64,000 nucleotides of DNA from BOG-938 sp035524315 (GCA_035524315.1 DATKPD010000063.1:1-64000); one strand, 5' to 3'. Shown: positions 15,855 through 24,641, numbered from the stretch's first letter. Translations and numbers: made by a program. Notes: generated by a model from the letters alone, not told the origin.

Positions 15855-17101
15855 CGGCGCGGTCCGGCCGAAGGTTCGGCGTTGGCCAGCTGCGCGGGCG
15901 CGTCGATCACCGGCGTCAGCGCAACCATCTTCAGCCGATGGCGCACCCGGCCCGCTTCCTGGCCGGCGGCGTCGCCCTGGCCGGTGTAGAGATCGGCCCG
16001 CACCACGCCCTTGATCGCCGAACCGGTGTCGAGCGCCATGGCCAGACGGCGATAGCTGGGAAAAGCCCCACTCAGCGCCGGCGCGTCGGCGCTGATCCAG
16101 TACAGGCCGCCGAAGGCGTGCTTGGACGGGTCGATGGCGATCGCGCGACCAGGCGTCAGCGGGGCGCCGGCGGCGCCCACCGGCGGACGGCCGTCGTCGG
16201 GCTGGAGCGAGAAGAACACATAGCGGGTGTCCAATCGCATGATCGCGTCAGCCTCGGGGCCCCGATGGTCGGCCAGCCACTTGCGAATAGCGTCGCCGGA
16301 CGTGTCCTTGTCGGGCAGCAGGCCCTTGTCGCGCATGGCTGCGGCTATGCCGGAGAAGGGTCGGCCGTTGTTGCCGGCGTAGAGCGCCTTGCTGCGCTCG
16401 CCGTCCGGGAAGGTCAGCACGCCCGAGCCCTGGATTTGCAGAAAGAACAGGTCCTCCGGCTTCATCCACGCCAGGGGCGCCTTGTCGCGGGCCTTCTCGA
16501 TGGCCGCGCGCTCGGGATAGGGCGTGAAGCGGCCCCCGCGCATACGCCCGACCGCCTTGTCCTGAAAGTCCGGGTCGAGCGGGCTGAGATCGAGCGTGAC
16601 CAGGTCGGCGGGCAGGGCGCGCACGGGGGCGGTGAAGGCGCCCCCACGCTCATGGCGCGCCGGATATTCCGGGGCGAAATAGCCCGTCAGCAGGCCCTCG
16701 TCGGCCACCGGCTGAAGGCTGAAGTTGGTTTCGAGGAAGGCGCGGGAGATCACCTCGTCCTGCGGACCCAGGTCGCGCGCGCGCTGGCACACCTCGCGCC
16801 AGGCCGTATCGGTGCTCACCCCGCAGCCGGCGCGAAAGGCGTCGAGCGCGGCGGCGTGGTCCTCCTGGTCCCACCCGGCCAGGTCGGCGAACCGCATGGT
16901 CGGCGCGGCGGGGGCGGTGACCGGGGGCGCGGTCCGAGGGCCGGTCGGCGTCTGGGCGGCCAAGGGCGCGGGCGGGGCAGGTGACGGGCGGGCGGCGATC
17001 TTGAGCTGGGGCGCGGTGGCGCAGGCGCACAGGAGGGTCAGTAACCCCGCCATGGCCCAGAGGTTGCGTGGCAAGCGGGGGCTAAGCAACAAACCAGGCA
17101 C
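15851..17101 (-). CDS. mltA: membrane-bound lytic murein transglycosylase A
   Basis: About 416 residues. Cleaves peptidoglycan glycan strands with formation of 1,6-anhydro ends; probably outer-membrane-anchored in the periplasm. The N-terminus reads as a lipoprotein signal (AGLLTLLCAC with a possible acylated cysteine). MltA and 3D domain features: LLTGYFAPEYPARHERGG, FFLQIQGSGVLTFPDGE, and the end of the barrel with ALDTGSAIKGVVRADLYTG, where MltA has its catalytic aspartates. Chosen start is GTG at 17101, nine bases after GGAGG and just past the upstream stop; the longer frame to 17206 would overlap that gene. Confidence 0.92.
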   Translation of the reverse strand: MPGLLLSPRLPRNLWAMAGLLTLLCACATAPQLKIAARPSPAPPAPLAAQTPTGPRTAPPVTAPAAPTMRFADLAGWDQEDHAAALDAFRAGCGVSTDTAWREVCQRARDLGPQDEVISRAFLETNFSLQPVADEGLLTGYFAPEYPARHERGGAFTAPVRALPADLVTLDLSPLDPDFQDKAVGRMRGGRFTPYPERAAIEKARDKAPLAWMKPEDLFFLQIQGSGVLTFPDGERSKALYAGNNGRPFSGIAAAMRDKGLLPDKDTSGDAIRKWLADHRGPEADAIMRLDTRYVFFSLQPDDGRPPVGAAGAPLTPGRAIAIDPSKHAFGGLYWISADAPALSGAFPSYRRLAMALDTGSAIKGVVRADLYTGQGDAAGQEAGRVRHRLKMVALTPVIDAPAQLANAEPSAGPRR

Positions 17102-17105
17102 GCGC

Positions 17106-17714
17106 TCAGGCCTCCGCGGCTTCCACCCGGACGAGGATCCAGTTCGGGTCGCGGCTGGAAAGCGGACGCTGGAAGGTCCACATCTCGGCGGTGCGGCGGT
17201 CGTCAACCGCCTCGCCTTCCGGTCCCTTGCTGCGGCTGCGGAATTCGCCCAGGAACCGCACCTTGATGCGCGCGGCGTCGCTGTCGATCACCGACTCTTC
17301 CACATCGGCGCGCACCGGCTGCAGGAATTCCACAGTCTCGGTGCGGCCGGCCGCCTCGCGCTCGGCGATGGCGGTCTCGAAGCCCTTCATCACGTCGGGC
17401 GAAACCAGCGGGGCCAGGGCCGCGCGGTCGCCGCCGACGAAGGCGCGGACGATCAGTTCATAGGCCCCGCGCGCGCCTTGCAGGAAATGTTCGACGTCGA
17501 ACGCCGGGTCACGCGACTTGACCGCCGCTAGCCCGCTCAGCGTCACCTCGTCGACCGGGGCGCGCTGGGCGGTGAGGACCGCTGCGGCCGGACGGGTCGC
17601 CAGCTCGGGCTGATCCTCCGGCTGGCGGCCCACGCGCCGGCCCAGCACCGCGTAGAGCTGGTAAAGCACCACGGCGGCCAGGGCCGCGAAGATCAGAAGC
17701 TCTAGGACTTGCAC
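17106..17714 (-). CDS. Tim44/TimA-domain membrane-anchored protein
   Basis: 202 residues: one N-terminal transmembrane helix (LELLIFAALAAVVLYQLYAV), a linker, and a C-terminal Tim44-like domain (FDVEHFLQGARGAYELIVRA, MKGFETAIAEREAAG, WTFQRPLSSRDPNWILVRV). Homologous to the matrix-side mitochondrial import component; in alphaproteobacteria it sits next to secB and mltA and is thought to act at the inner membrane. Divergent from secB. Function in bacteria is poorly defined. Confidence 0.88.
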   Translation of the reverse strand: MQVLELLIFAALAAVVLYQLYAVLGRRVGRQPEDQPELATRPAAAVLTAQRAPVDEVTLSGLAAVKSRDPAFDVEHFLQGARGAYELIVRAFVGGDRAALAPLVSPDVMKGFETAIAEREAAGRTETVEFLQPVRADVEESVIDSDAARIKVRFLGEFRSRSKGPEGEAVDDRRTAEMWTFQRPLSSRDPNWILVRVEAAEA

Positions 17715-17736
17715 GGCGTGTCTCGGTTAACCTTGC

Positions 17737-17750
17737 CTCTATATATAGAG
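17737..17750. promoter_or_regulatory. 14-bp palindrome in the Tim44-gene/secB divergent promoter
   Basis: CTCTATATATAGAG is a perfect palindrome in the 166-base divergent gap, 23 bases upstream of the Tim44-domain gene. It could be a promoter -10 region read in both directions or a binding site. No other clear signal in the gap. Confidence 0.3.
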
Positions 17751-17880
17751 CGCTGAACGCCCCGCGTCAGTCCCCGCCGTTGCGCGGCGCCATCGCGCAT
17801 GATAGCAGCCCCGCCTTATCGCCGAGGAAACCTGGACGTTAGGTAAACAACGTCTGAATTGGCCCCAAAGGGACAGAAAA

Positions 17881-18393
17881 ATGACCGACGCCGCCCCCGA
17901 GGGCTTTCCCGAAGGCCTGCAAGCCCCGCCGATGGCGGGCATCCGCGTCTTCACCCAGTTCATTCGCGACCTGTCGTTCGAAAATCCGCGCGCGCCTGAC
18001 GCGCTGCAGCCGGCCCCCGGCGCGCCCGCCCAGCCGCAGATCGAGATGGCGGTGGAGTTGAACGCCCGCGGCCGCCAGGACGGTTTGTTCGAGGTCGACC
18101 TGAAGCTCGGCGCCACGGCCACGCGCGACGGCGCCACGGTGTTCCAGCTCGAGCTGGTCTACGGCGGCCTGTTCCAGGTGGCGGGCGTGCCCGAGGCGGA
18201 CCTCGAGCCGGTGCTGCTGATCGAATGCCCGCGCTATCTGTTCCCGTTCGCGCGCCGGATCGTCGCCGACCTGACGGCCGACGGCGGCTTCCCGCCGCTT
18301 CTGCTCGAACCCATGGACTTCGCGGCGATCTATATGGCCCGCAAGGCCGAGACGGCCCAGGCCCAAGTCGGCGGCGTGTTCGGCAACGCCTGA
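17881..18393 (+). CDS. secB: protein-export chaperone SecB
   Basis: 170 residues, typical alphaproteobacterial length. Tetrameric cytosolic chaperone that keeps preproteins unfolded and delivers them to SecA. Recognisable stretches: VFTQFIRDLSFENPRAP near residue 23, VFQLELVYGGLFQV, IECPRYLFPFARRIVADLT and the C-terminal GGFPPLLLEPMDFAAIY. Convergent with dnaQ with only 13 bases between stops; no clear terminator fits there. Confidence 0.97.
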   Translation: MTDAAPEGFPEGLQAPPMAGIRVFTQFIRDLSFENPRAPDALQPAPGAPAQPQIEMAVELNARGRQDGLFEVDLKLGATATRDGATVFQLELVYGGLFQVAGVPEADLEPVLLIECPRYLFPFARRIVADLTADGGFPPLLLEPMDFAAIYMARKAETAQAQVGGVFGNA

Positions 18394-18406
18394 TCCAAGC
18401 CGGCTT

Positions 18407-19123
18407 TTAGGGCTCCATCAGCCCCAGCTTGACCCACACGGCCTTGTCTTTCAGGGCGCCGTGCACGAAGTCCGCGTGCCGGGCGCGCTCCTCATCGGTC
18501 GAGCGCGGGGCCAGCGGCCGGGGCCGCGCGCCGTAGGCGGCCTGGCCGAGCGGCACGCCGACCACCGACGCGGCGGCCTTCGGCGCCAGTTCCAGCCCGC
18601 GCTCGCGGCCGCCCTGCAGCTCCAGATAGACCTCGGCCAGAAGGCGGGCGTCGATCAGGGCCCCGTGCTTCTCGCGTTCGGCCAGCGAGATCTTGAAGCG
18701 TTTGCACAGGGCGTCGAGCGAGTTGTACATGCCCGGAAAGCGCTTTTGCGCCAGGGCCAGGGTGTCGACCCAACGTTCGACGACGAGGCCGGTGCGCCCC
18801 AGCAACTCCAGTTCGAAATTGACGAAGCCGCGGTCGAAGGCGGCGTTGTGCGCCACGATGCGGGCGTCCCCGACGAAGTCCACAAAGGCCTCGCAAATAT
18901 CGGGATGGGCGAAGACCGGCTTGTCGGACAGGAATCGCGCCGACAGGCCGTGAACCCGCTCGGCCTCGATCGGCATGTCCCGCTCGGGATTGATGTAGCG
19001 GTGGAATGAGCGGCCAGTGGGCAGGAAATCCTCCAGCTCCACGCAGGCGATTTCGACCAGGCGGTCGCCGCGCCTGTGGTCCAGGCCAGTGGTTTCGGTG
19101 TCCAGGACGATCTCGCGCGCCAT
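18407..19123 (-). CDS. dnaQ: DNA polymerase III epsilon subunit (proofreading exonuclease)
   Basis: 238 residues of the DEDDh family. Exo I motif IVLDTETTGLDHRRGD (Asp and Glu), Exo II region VAHNAAFDRGFVNFEL, and Exo III HGALIDARLLAEVYLEL with the His and Asp. The C-terminal part carries the polymerase-binding region. It provides 3'-5' proofreading in the replicative polymerase. Last gene of the minus-strand run leading away from the candidate origin, 38 bases after coaE. Confidence 0.96.
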   Translation of the reverse strand: MAREIVLDTETTGLDHRRGDRLVEIACVELEDFLPTGRSFHRYINPERDMPIEAERVHGLSARFLSDKPVFAHPDICEAFVDFVGDARIVAHNAAFDRGFVNFELELLGRTGLVVERWVDTLALAQKRFPGMYNSLDALCKRFKISLAEREKHGALIDARLLAEVYLELQGGRERGLELAPKAAASVVGVPLGQAAYGARPRPLAPRSTDEERARHADFVHGALKDKAVWVKLGLMEP

Positions 19124-19161
19124 AGCCTAGCCATGGCCCCGTTCGCCGCCAAAGATCAAGA

Positions 19162-19764
19162 TCATGGCGCGGCTTCGCGGCGTTCCAACGCATCCAGCAC
19201 CGCGCGAACCTGGCGACGCGCGTCGTCCAGTCCGCGCGCGGTGTCGATAACGAAGTCGGCCCGCGCTCGCTTGTCCGCGTCCGGCGTCTGGCGCGCGAGG
19301 ATCAGCTCGAGCTTTTCCGGCGTCATGCCGGGCCGCGCGAGAATCCGGCTGCGTTGCTCGTCGGCCGGGGCGGTGACCACCGCTACCGCGTCCATCTCCG
19401 CGTCGGCGCCGATCTCGAACAACAGGGGGATGTCGAACACCGCCACCTTGACCCCTTGGGCCCTGGCCCGGGCCACGAACGCCGCGCGGCGCGCCGCCAC
19501 CAGCGGGTGGACGATCGCTTCCAGCTCGCCCAGTGCCCCGGGCCGCTCGACCAACAGGGCCGAAAGGCGCGCGCGGTCGACCGCGCCGTCCACCACCGCC
19601 TCGGGAAACACCTCGGCGATGAGCCGCGGCGCCTCTCCGCCCTTGGCATAGGCGGCGGCGACTTCGGCGTCGGCGTCGTAAACCGCAGCCCCCGCTTGGC
19701 GGAACAGTTCCGCAGTGGTCGATTTGCCCATGCCTATCGAACCGGTCAGGCCGAGCGAGATCAC
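19162..19764 (-). CDS. coaE: dephospho-CoA kinase
   Basis: 200 residues. Phosphorylates dephospho-CoA in the last step of CoA synthesis. Walker A is GLTGSIGMGKSTTAELF at the N-terminus; the conserved DADAEVAAAYA and IPLLFEIGADAEMDAV (substrate and lid region) follow. GTG start at 19764 overlaps the aroE stop as GTGA; the upstream extension in the open frame is a shadow of aroE. Third member of the maf-aroE-coaE coupled run. Confidence 0.95.
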   Translation of the reverse strand: MISLGLTGSIGMGKSTTAELFRQAGAAVYDADAEVAAAYAKGGEAPRLIAEVFPEAVVDGAVDRARLSALLVERPGALGELEAIVHPLVAARRAAFVARARAQGVKVAVFDIPLLFEIGADAEMDAVAVVTAPADEQRSRILARPGMTPEKLELILARQTPDADKRARADFVIDTARGLDDARRQVRAVLDALERREAAP

Positions 19765-20615
19765 CCGCCGGCCTCCAGCGCCCGCAGCAGCAGGCCGCGG
19801 ACATCGACCTGCGGGGGCGGCGGGGCGCCGAACAAGGCCTCGAACGTGGGGATCGCCTGGCGGATCAGCATCTCCAGGCCGTCGACCGTGGCGCGGCCAC
19901 ACTGCGCCGCCTCGGTCAGGAAGCCGGTCCGCAGAGGCTTGTAGACCATGTCCATCGCCACCGCCCGCGCCGGCGTGCGCGCCCAGGGAACGGCCGGGCC
20001 TTCCCCGCCGCCCAGGCCAAGGCTGGTGGCGTTGATCAGGGCCACCGCGTCCTCGACCACCGCCAGCGTCTGCTCGGCCGCGAAGGCCCGCACCGACGGA
20101 CCCAGCATGGCCGCCAGCGCCTCGGCGCGCCCGACGGTTCGGTTGACAATGCGCACCTCCGGCGAGCCTGCGCCCATCAGCGCCGCCGCCGCGCCGCGCG
20201 CCGCGCCCCCTGCCCCGAAGATCACCACGGGCCCGGCCGTGAAGTCGACCTGCGGGGCCTGCTGGCGGAAGGCGCCGATCAGGCCGGCGCCGTCGGTGTT
20301 GCGCGCCTCGATCTGGCCGTCCGGCCGAAACAGCAGCAGATTGGCCGCGCCCGCGGCGCGCGACAGCGCGTCGGCCTCGTCGGCGATCGCCAGCGCCCGC
20401 GCCTTGAACGGTATGGTCACATTGAGCCCGGCGATCACCCCGCCCCGCAGGCCCTCGACGAACCGCTCGAACCGCTCCGGCTCGGGCGCGAACGCGGCGT
20501 AGACGGCGTCGATTCCCGCTGCTTCGAGCCAGGCGTTGTGCAGGCGCGGGCTGAGCGAATGACGCACCGGCGCGCCGACCACGCCAGCCAGCACCGTCTT
20601 GGCGCTGACGCTCAT
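19761..20615 (-). CDS. aroE: shikimate dehydrogenase
   Basis: 284 residues. NADPH-dependent reduction of 3-dehydroshikimate in aromatic amino acid synthesis. Substrate-site motifs: RHSLSPRLHNAWL, NVTIPFKARALA (catalytic lysine) and NTDGAGLIGAF (catalytic aspartate); the nucleotide-binding loop is VIFGAGGAARGAAAALMG. ATG overlaps the maf stop as ATGA. The maf-aroE-coaE order is common in proteobacteria near the origin. Confidence 0.96.
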   Translation of the reverse strand: MSVSAKTVLAGVVGAPVRHSLSPRLHNAWLEAAGIDAVYAAFAPEPERFERFVEGLRGGVIAGLNVTIPFKARALAIADEADALSRAAGAANLLLFRPDGQIEARNTDGAGLIGAFRQQAPQVDFTAGPVVIFGAGGAARGAAAALMGAGSPEVRIVNRTVGRAEALAAMLGPSVRAFAAEQTLAVVEDAVALINATSLGLGGGEGPAVPWARTPARAVAMDMVYKPLRTGFLTEAAQCGRATVDGLEMLIRQAIPTFEALFGAPPPPQVDVRGLLLRALEAGG

Positions 20616-21211
20616 AGGTCGAGCACTCCCTGCAGCCGCAGATAGTCGAGCAGGGCCATCAGGGGCAGGCCGAGAATGGCGAAGTGGTCGCCCTCGACGG
20701 CGCTGAACAACTGCGCGCCCTCGCCTTCGATCTGATAGCAGCCGACGCTCGACAGCACCGCCGCTCCGTTGCGCTGCAGATAGCTGTCGAGAAAGGCGTC
20801 GGTGAACGGGCGCATGGTCAGGCGCGGGCTCGACAGGGTGCGCCAGACAGGAACCCCGTCGCGGGCGATCACCAGGGCGCTGTGCAGCACATGGGTTTTG
20901 CCGCGCAGGGCCTTGAGCTTGGCGCGCGCCTCCTCGGTCGTTTCGGCCTTATCGAACAGCGTACCGTCCAGTTCCAGCGTCTGGTCGGCGCCGATCACCA
21001 GGCCGGGCCTGCGGCGCGACACCTTGAGCGCCTTGCCTTCGGCCAGGGCGTCGGCGATGTCGCGTGCGCCAACGCCCTCGGCCTGCAGCGACGCCTTGAC
21101 CGCCCCTTCGTCCAGGCCCGAGGACGCGATCTCGAACGATACGCCGGCGGCGCGCAACACCTCCGCGCGGGTCGCGCTCTGCGAGGCCAGGGTGACGGTT
21201 GGACCGCTCAT
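20612..21211 (-). CDS. maf: Maf-like nucleoside-triphosphate pyrophosphatase
   Basis: 199 residues from ATG 21211. Maf proteins hydrolyse non-canonical or modified NTPs. The N-terminal motif LASQSATRAEVLRAAGV and the catalytic acidic patch GADQTLELDG are present (here Asp-Gln). Other conserved stretches are LRGKTHVLHSALVIARDG and GCYQIEGEG. Start overlaps the ppsR stop as ATGA; the longer frame upstream is rejected. Which Maf substrate class it prefers cannot be read reliably. Confidence 0.92.
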   Translation of the reverse strand: MSGPTVTLASQSATRAEVLRAAGVSFEIASSGLDEGAVKASLQAEGVGARDIADALAEGKALKVSRRRPGLVIGADQTLELDGTLFDKAETTEEARAKLKALRGKTHVLHSALVIARDGVPVWRTLSSPRLTMRPFTDAFLDSYLQRNGAAVLSSVGCYQIEGEGAQLFSAVEGDHFAILGLPLMALLDYLRLQGVLDL

Positions 21212-22056
21212 GCCACGGGCTCGGATTTGCTGCGCGCGGCATTGAGCAGATTGATCACCGCGGCGGCGGTTTCCTCCACCGAGCGGCGGGTCACGTCGAT
21301 CACCGGCCACCCGTACCGCTCGAACAAACGGCGGGCCCGGATGATTTCCTCACGCACCGCGTCACCCTCGATATAGGTGCTTTCGCGATCCTCGTTCAGG
21401 CTGAGCAGGCGATTGCGTCGGATCTGGATCAACCGGTCGGGCGACAGGATCAGACCGACCACGATCGGCTTCTTCAGCGCGAAGATCTGCGGCGGCGGCT
21501 CGGCGCCCGGCACCAGCGGCACATTGGCCGCGCGCACCCCGCGGTGGGCCAGATAGATGCAGGTCGGCGTCTTAGAGGTACGGCTGACGCCCACGAGCAC
21601 CACGTCGGCGGATTCCAGATTGGGCGTCTGCTGGCCGTCGTCGTGGGCCATGGCGTAGTTGAGCGCCTCGATCCGTTCGAAATAGTCGGCGTCGAGCGCG
21701 TGCTGCGCGCCCACGCGGTTCGACAGCGTCGCGCCGAGATAGCGCGCCAGGGTCGACACCAGGGGATCGAGCGCGGCCACGCATGCCAGGTCCAGCTCGC
21801 GGCAGCCCTTTTCAAGGCCCGCACGCAGCTCCTTGTCGACAATGGTGTGCATCACCACGCCCGGCGCGTCGGCGATCTCCTGCAGCACCCGCTCCAGCTG
21901 CCGTTCCGAGCGCACCAGGGCGTAGATGTGTTCGATCGGCAGCACGTTGTCGAACCGCGCGCATACCGCCTTGGCCATGGCGTTCAGCGTTTCGCCGGTG
22001 GAGTCCGACACCAGGTGGATATGGAAGTAGGTCGATATGCGCAGGGCGGTGGTCAT
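21208..22056 (-). CDS. ppsR: pyruvate, phosphate dikinase / PEP synthase regulatory protein
   Basis: 282 residues from ATG 22056 (MTTALRISTYFHIHLVSD). DUF299-type bifunctional serine/threonine kinase and phosphorylase that switches PEP synthase or pyruvate phosphate dikinase. Opening motif LVSDSTGETLNAMAKA and the P-loop-like GVSRTSKTPTCIYLAHRG are diagnostic. First gene of the leftward run from the candidate origin; a perfect CtrA-type box lies 55 bases upstream, so cell-cycle control is possible. Confidence 0.93.
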   Translation of the reverse strand: MTTALRISTYFHIHLVSDSTGETLNAMAKAVCARFDNVLPIEHIYALVRSERQLERVLQEIADAPGVVMHTIVDKELRAGLEKGCRELDLACVAALDPLVSTLARYLGATLSNRVGAQHALDADYFERIEALNYAMAHDDGQQTPNLESADVVLVGVSRTSKTPTCIYLAHRGVRAANVPLVPGAEPPPQIFALKKPIVVGLILSPDRLIQIRRNRLLSLNEDRESTYIEGDAVREEIIRARRLFERYGWPVIDVTRRSVEETAAAVINLLNAARSKSEPVA

Positions 22057-22110
22057 GGCTCGAACCTGCAATGCGCCGCGCGGCTCCGCAACCAGAGCCG
22101 GCAAAGGCCG

Positions 22111-22125
22111 TTAATAAATTCTTAA
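22111..22125. promoter_or_regulatory. CtrA box, left edge of candidate oriC
   Basis: TTAATAAATTCTTAA is a perfect TTAA-N7-TTAA match to the CtrA recognition sequence, 55 bases upstream of ppsR. In Caulobacter phosphorylated CtrA binds such boxes in the origin to block initiation, and at promoters. Confidence 0.65.
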
Positions 22126-22377
22126 CAACTGGGCCCGCGCCTGGGGGTCGATCTCGTCCGGACGCGACGACGCCGAGCGAGACGGGGTAAGCGGGGATCA
22201 ATGCCGGCCTTATCCGCCAAATCTCCCCAGAGGCCAAGGCTGTGCGAGAGACCGTCCCCAGACCGTTGGCCAATTCTCCCACCAACAACTTGCGAACAGC
22301 GCGCGACACGGCGGCTCAGTGGCGGGACCCCTGACAGGGTTGGGTTTTCGAGCTGTGTCCCCACAATCCACAGGCTC

Positions 22378-22386
22378 TGGGGATAA
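22378..22386 (-). promoter_or_regulatory. DnaA-box-like site
   Basis: Minus strand reads TTATCCCCA, one mismatch from TTATCCACA. It sits six bases from the ATCCACA core at 22366-22372 and near W-box-like TCCCCA at 22358-22363, giving a tight cluster of likely DnaA contacts. Confidence 0.55.
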
Positions 22387-22486
22387 CGTCTAAAGCCCGC
22401 GGAACCTGGGGGCGATCTGGGGTGGGCGGCCTAACGATCGCCTTGTCCCCGTTGATCAGCGCCCTAAACCTACCCTCCTCAATCCT

Positions 22487-22501
22487 TTAATCCTTTATTA
22501 A
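22487..22501. promoter_or_regulatory. CtrA box upstream of hemE
   Basis: TTAATCCTTTATTAA is a second perfect TTAA-N7-TTAA match, at the right edge of the candidate origin and 14 bases before the hemE start. It could repress both initiation and hemE-directed transcription from within the origin, as described for C. crescentus. Confidence 0.65.
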
Positions 22502-22515
22502 GAATAAGGAGCGGC

Positions 22516-23586
22516 TTGAGCGAACCCCGGAGTGCGGACTATGAGCACGCCATGACAGCTCAGCCGCGCCTCTTATCGGTCTTATCGAACCAAGCTTCGG
22601 ACAGGCCTCCGGTATGGTTCATGCGCCAAGCGGGGCGGTTCCTACCCGAATATCGTGAACTTCGCGCGAAGGCGCCCGACTTCATCGCCTTCTGCCTGAA
22701 CCCGCAGATGGCGGCCGAGGCCACCTTGCAGCCCATGCGCCGGTTTCCGCTGGATGCGGCCATCGTGTTCGCCGACATCCTGCTTCTGCCGCAGGCCCTG
22801 GGCCAGACGGTGTGGTTCGCGGCGGGCGAAGGTCCCAGGCTGGGGGATCTGCCGTCCAACGCCGTTTTGGCCGACCACCTAGAGCGCTCCACCGAGGCCC
22901 TGTCAGCGGTCGGCGAGACTTTGGGCAGGGTGCGTAGCGCCCTGGAGCCGGAACGGGCCCTGATCGGCTTTGCCGGCGGTCCCTGGACGGTGGCGACCTA
23001 TATGATCGAGGGCGGGTCCAGCGACCGCACCCGATCGCGCAGCATCGCCTATGCCGAGCCGGAGCGTATCGACGGCTTGCTGGACATTCTCGCCGAAGCC
23101 ACGGCGCGTTACCTGGCCATGCAAGCGCGCGCCGGAGCCCAGGCGCTGAAGCTGTTCGAGTCCTGGGCCGAGGGTCTGCCCGAGCCGCTGTTCGACCGCC
23201 TGGTCATTCGGCCCCACGCCCTAATCATCCGCCGCCTGCGCGAGATGGGCGTCACGGCGCCGGTCATCGGCTTCCCGCGCGGCGCGGGCGCCTTGGTCGA
23301 AGGCTATGCCCACAAAGTCGAGGCCCAGGGCGTTGCGCTCGACGTCCAGGCCTCCGCTGACCTCGGCCTTCGGATCCAGCAGACCAAGGCGATCCAGGGC
23401 GCGCTTGATCCTCTGTTGCTTCGCGCCGGCGGGCCTGAGCTAGACCGGCGGGTCGAGGCGCTGCTCGCCCAGTGGAGCGGCGGGCCCTATATTTTCAATC
23501 TTGGGCATGGGATCCTGCCCGACACGCCGATCGAGCACGTCGCGCGCACGGTCGACCGCGTGCTCCGCTGGAGCGGCCAGTCATGA
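22516..23586 (+). CDS. hemE: uroporphyrinogen decarboxylase
   Basis: 356 residues. Decarboxylates uroporphyrinogen III to coproporphyrinogen III in heme synthesis. Conserved substrate-site motifs: PPVWFMRQAGRFLPEYREL near the N-terminus, GFAGGPWTVATYMIEGG, LKLFESWAEG and the C-terminal FNLGHGILPDTP. TTG at 22516 has AAGGAG four bases upstream; ATG 22552 (MTAQPRLLSVL) is the alternative and gives a more standard N-terminus. Flanks the candidate origin and is the first gene of hemE-hemH-hemJ. Confidence 0.96.
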   Translation: MSEPRSADYEHAMTAQPRLLSVLSNQASDRPPVWFMRQAGRFLPEYRELRAKAPDFIAFCLNPQMAAEATLQPMRRFPLDAAIVFADILLLPQALGQTVWFAAGEGPRLGDLPSNAVLADHLERSTEALSAVGETLGRVRSALEPERALIGFAGGPWTVATYMIEGGSSDRTRSRSIAYAEPERIDGLLDILAEATARYLAMQARAGAQALKLFESWAEGLPEPLFDRLVIRPHALIIRRLREMGVTAPVIGFPRGAGALVEGYAHKVEAQGVALDVQASADLGLRIQQTKAIQGALDPLLLRAGGPELDRRVEALLAQWSGGPYIFNLGHGILPDTPIEHVARTVDRVLRWSGQS

Positions 23587-24641
23587 GCCAAGCCGAACGT
23601 CGCCTGGCGGTGGTGCTGTTCAATCTCGGCGGTCCGGATTCGCTCAAGGCTGTGCGGCCGTTCCTGTTCAACCTGTTCGCCGACCGCGCGATCATCCGCC
23701 TGCCCACGCTCCCGCGGCTGGCTCTGGCGACGCTGATCTCCACCACCCGGGCCAAGGGCGCCAAGGTCAACTATGCTCGCATGGGCGGCCGCTCGCCTCT
23801 TCTGCCCGAGACCGAAGCCCAGGCCCGGGCGCTGCAGGCCGAATTGGACCAGCGTCTGCCGCGCACCGAGAGCCGGGTGTTCATCGCCATGCGCTACTGG
23901 ACGCCCATGACTGGTCAGACCGCGGCCGAGGTCGCCGCCTTCGCCCCGGACGAAGTGGTGCTGCTGCCGCTCTACCCGCAGTTTTCCACCACCACGACCC
24001 AGTCTTCGCTGGACGCCTGGCGCGCGGCCTACAAGGGCGCCGGCCGGGTGCGGGCGGTGTGCTGCTATCCTAACCAGGACGGCTTGGTTAAGGCCCATGC
24101 CGAGCGCGTGCTGGAAGTCTGGCGCAAGGCCGGCTCGCCCTGGCCGATCCGCGTGCTGTTCTCCGCCCACGGCCTGCCCGAGACGGTGGTGGCCGACGGC
24201 GATCCCTATCAAGCCCAGATCGAGGCCACTGCCGTGGCCGTGGTCGAGCGCCTGCGCGCCGACATCGGCCGCGATCTCGACTGGCGGGTCTGCTACCAGA
24301 GCCGCGTCGGCCCAATGAAGTGGCTCGGCCCTTACACCCTGCAATCGATCGATGAGGCGGGGGCCGAGGGCATGAGCCTGCTCGTGGCGCCCATCGCCTT
24401 CGTGTCAGAGCACGTCGAGACCCTGTGCGAGCTCGACCACGACTACGCCCTCGCCGCCGAGCGGGCGGGCTGCCCGCTCTACCTGCGGGCGCCGGCCCTG
24501 TGCGTACAGCCAAGCTTTATCGACGGCTTGGCCGGGATGGTGCAAAAGGCCCTGGCGGGACCGTGCGCCACCCTGCCCGCCGGCCCCTGGCGATGCCAGG
24601 ACGGCTGGCGCGGCTGTCCTCGAACGAAAGACGCGGAATGA
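23583..24641 (+). CDS. hemH: ferrochelatase
   Basis: 352 residues from the ATG at 23583, which overlaps the hemE stop as ATGA. Inserts ferrous iron into protoporphyrin IX. Motifs: VVLFNLGGPDSLKAVRPFL, AMRYWTPMTGQTAAEV, the catalytic histidine in VLFSAHGLPETVV, and VAPIAFVSEHVETLCELD with the conserved glutamate. The C-terminal segment has several cysteines (CATLPAGPWRCQDGWRGC), which could be an Fe-S or merely family-typical tail. Confidence 0.96.
   Translation: MSQAERRLAVVLFNLGGPDSLKAVRPFLFNLFADRAIIRLPTLPRLALATLISTTRAKGAKVNYARMGGRSPLLPETEAQARALQAELDQRLPRTESRVFIAMRYWTPMTGQTAAEVAAFAPDEVVLLPLYPQFSTTTTQSSLDAWRAAYKGAGRVRAVCCYPNQDGLVKAHAERVLEVWRKAGSPWPIRVLFSAHGLPETVVADGDPYQAQIEATAVAVVERLRADIGRDLDWRVCYQSRVGPMKWLGPYTLQSIDEAGAEGMSLLVAPIAFVSEHVETLCELDHDYALAAERAGCPLYLRAPALCVQPSFIDGLAGMVQKALAGPCATLPAGPWRCQDGWRGCPRTKDAE

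Larger units (their letters stand above)
22057..22515. other. candidate chromosomal replication origin (oriC)
   Basis: This 459-base gene-free stretch between ppsR and hemE has the marks of a Caulobacter-type origin. It contains a DnaA-box-like TTATCCCCA on the minus strand (22378-22386, 8 of 9 to TTATCCACA), CAATCCACA at 22364-22372, and TCCCCA W-box-like hexamers at 22224-22229, 22255-22260 and 22358-22363. Two perfect CtrA boxes flank the array (22111-22125 and 22487-22501), near AT-rich patches. Genes on both sides read outwards, hemE is the neighbour as in C. crescentus, and parAB/parS lie 5-12 kb away. Strong inference; not shown functionally. Confidence 0.78.
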
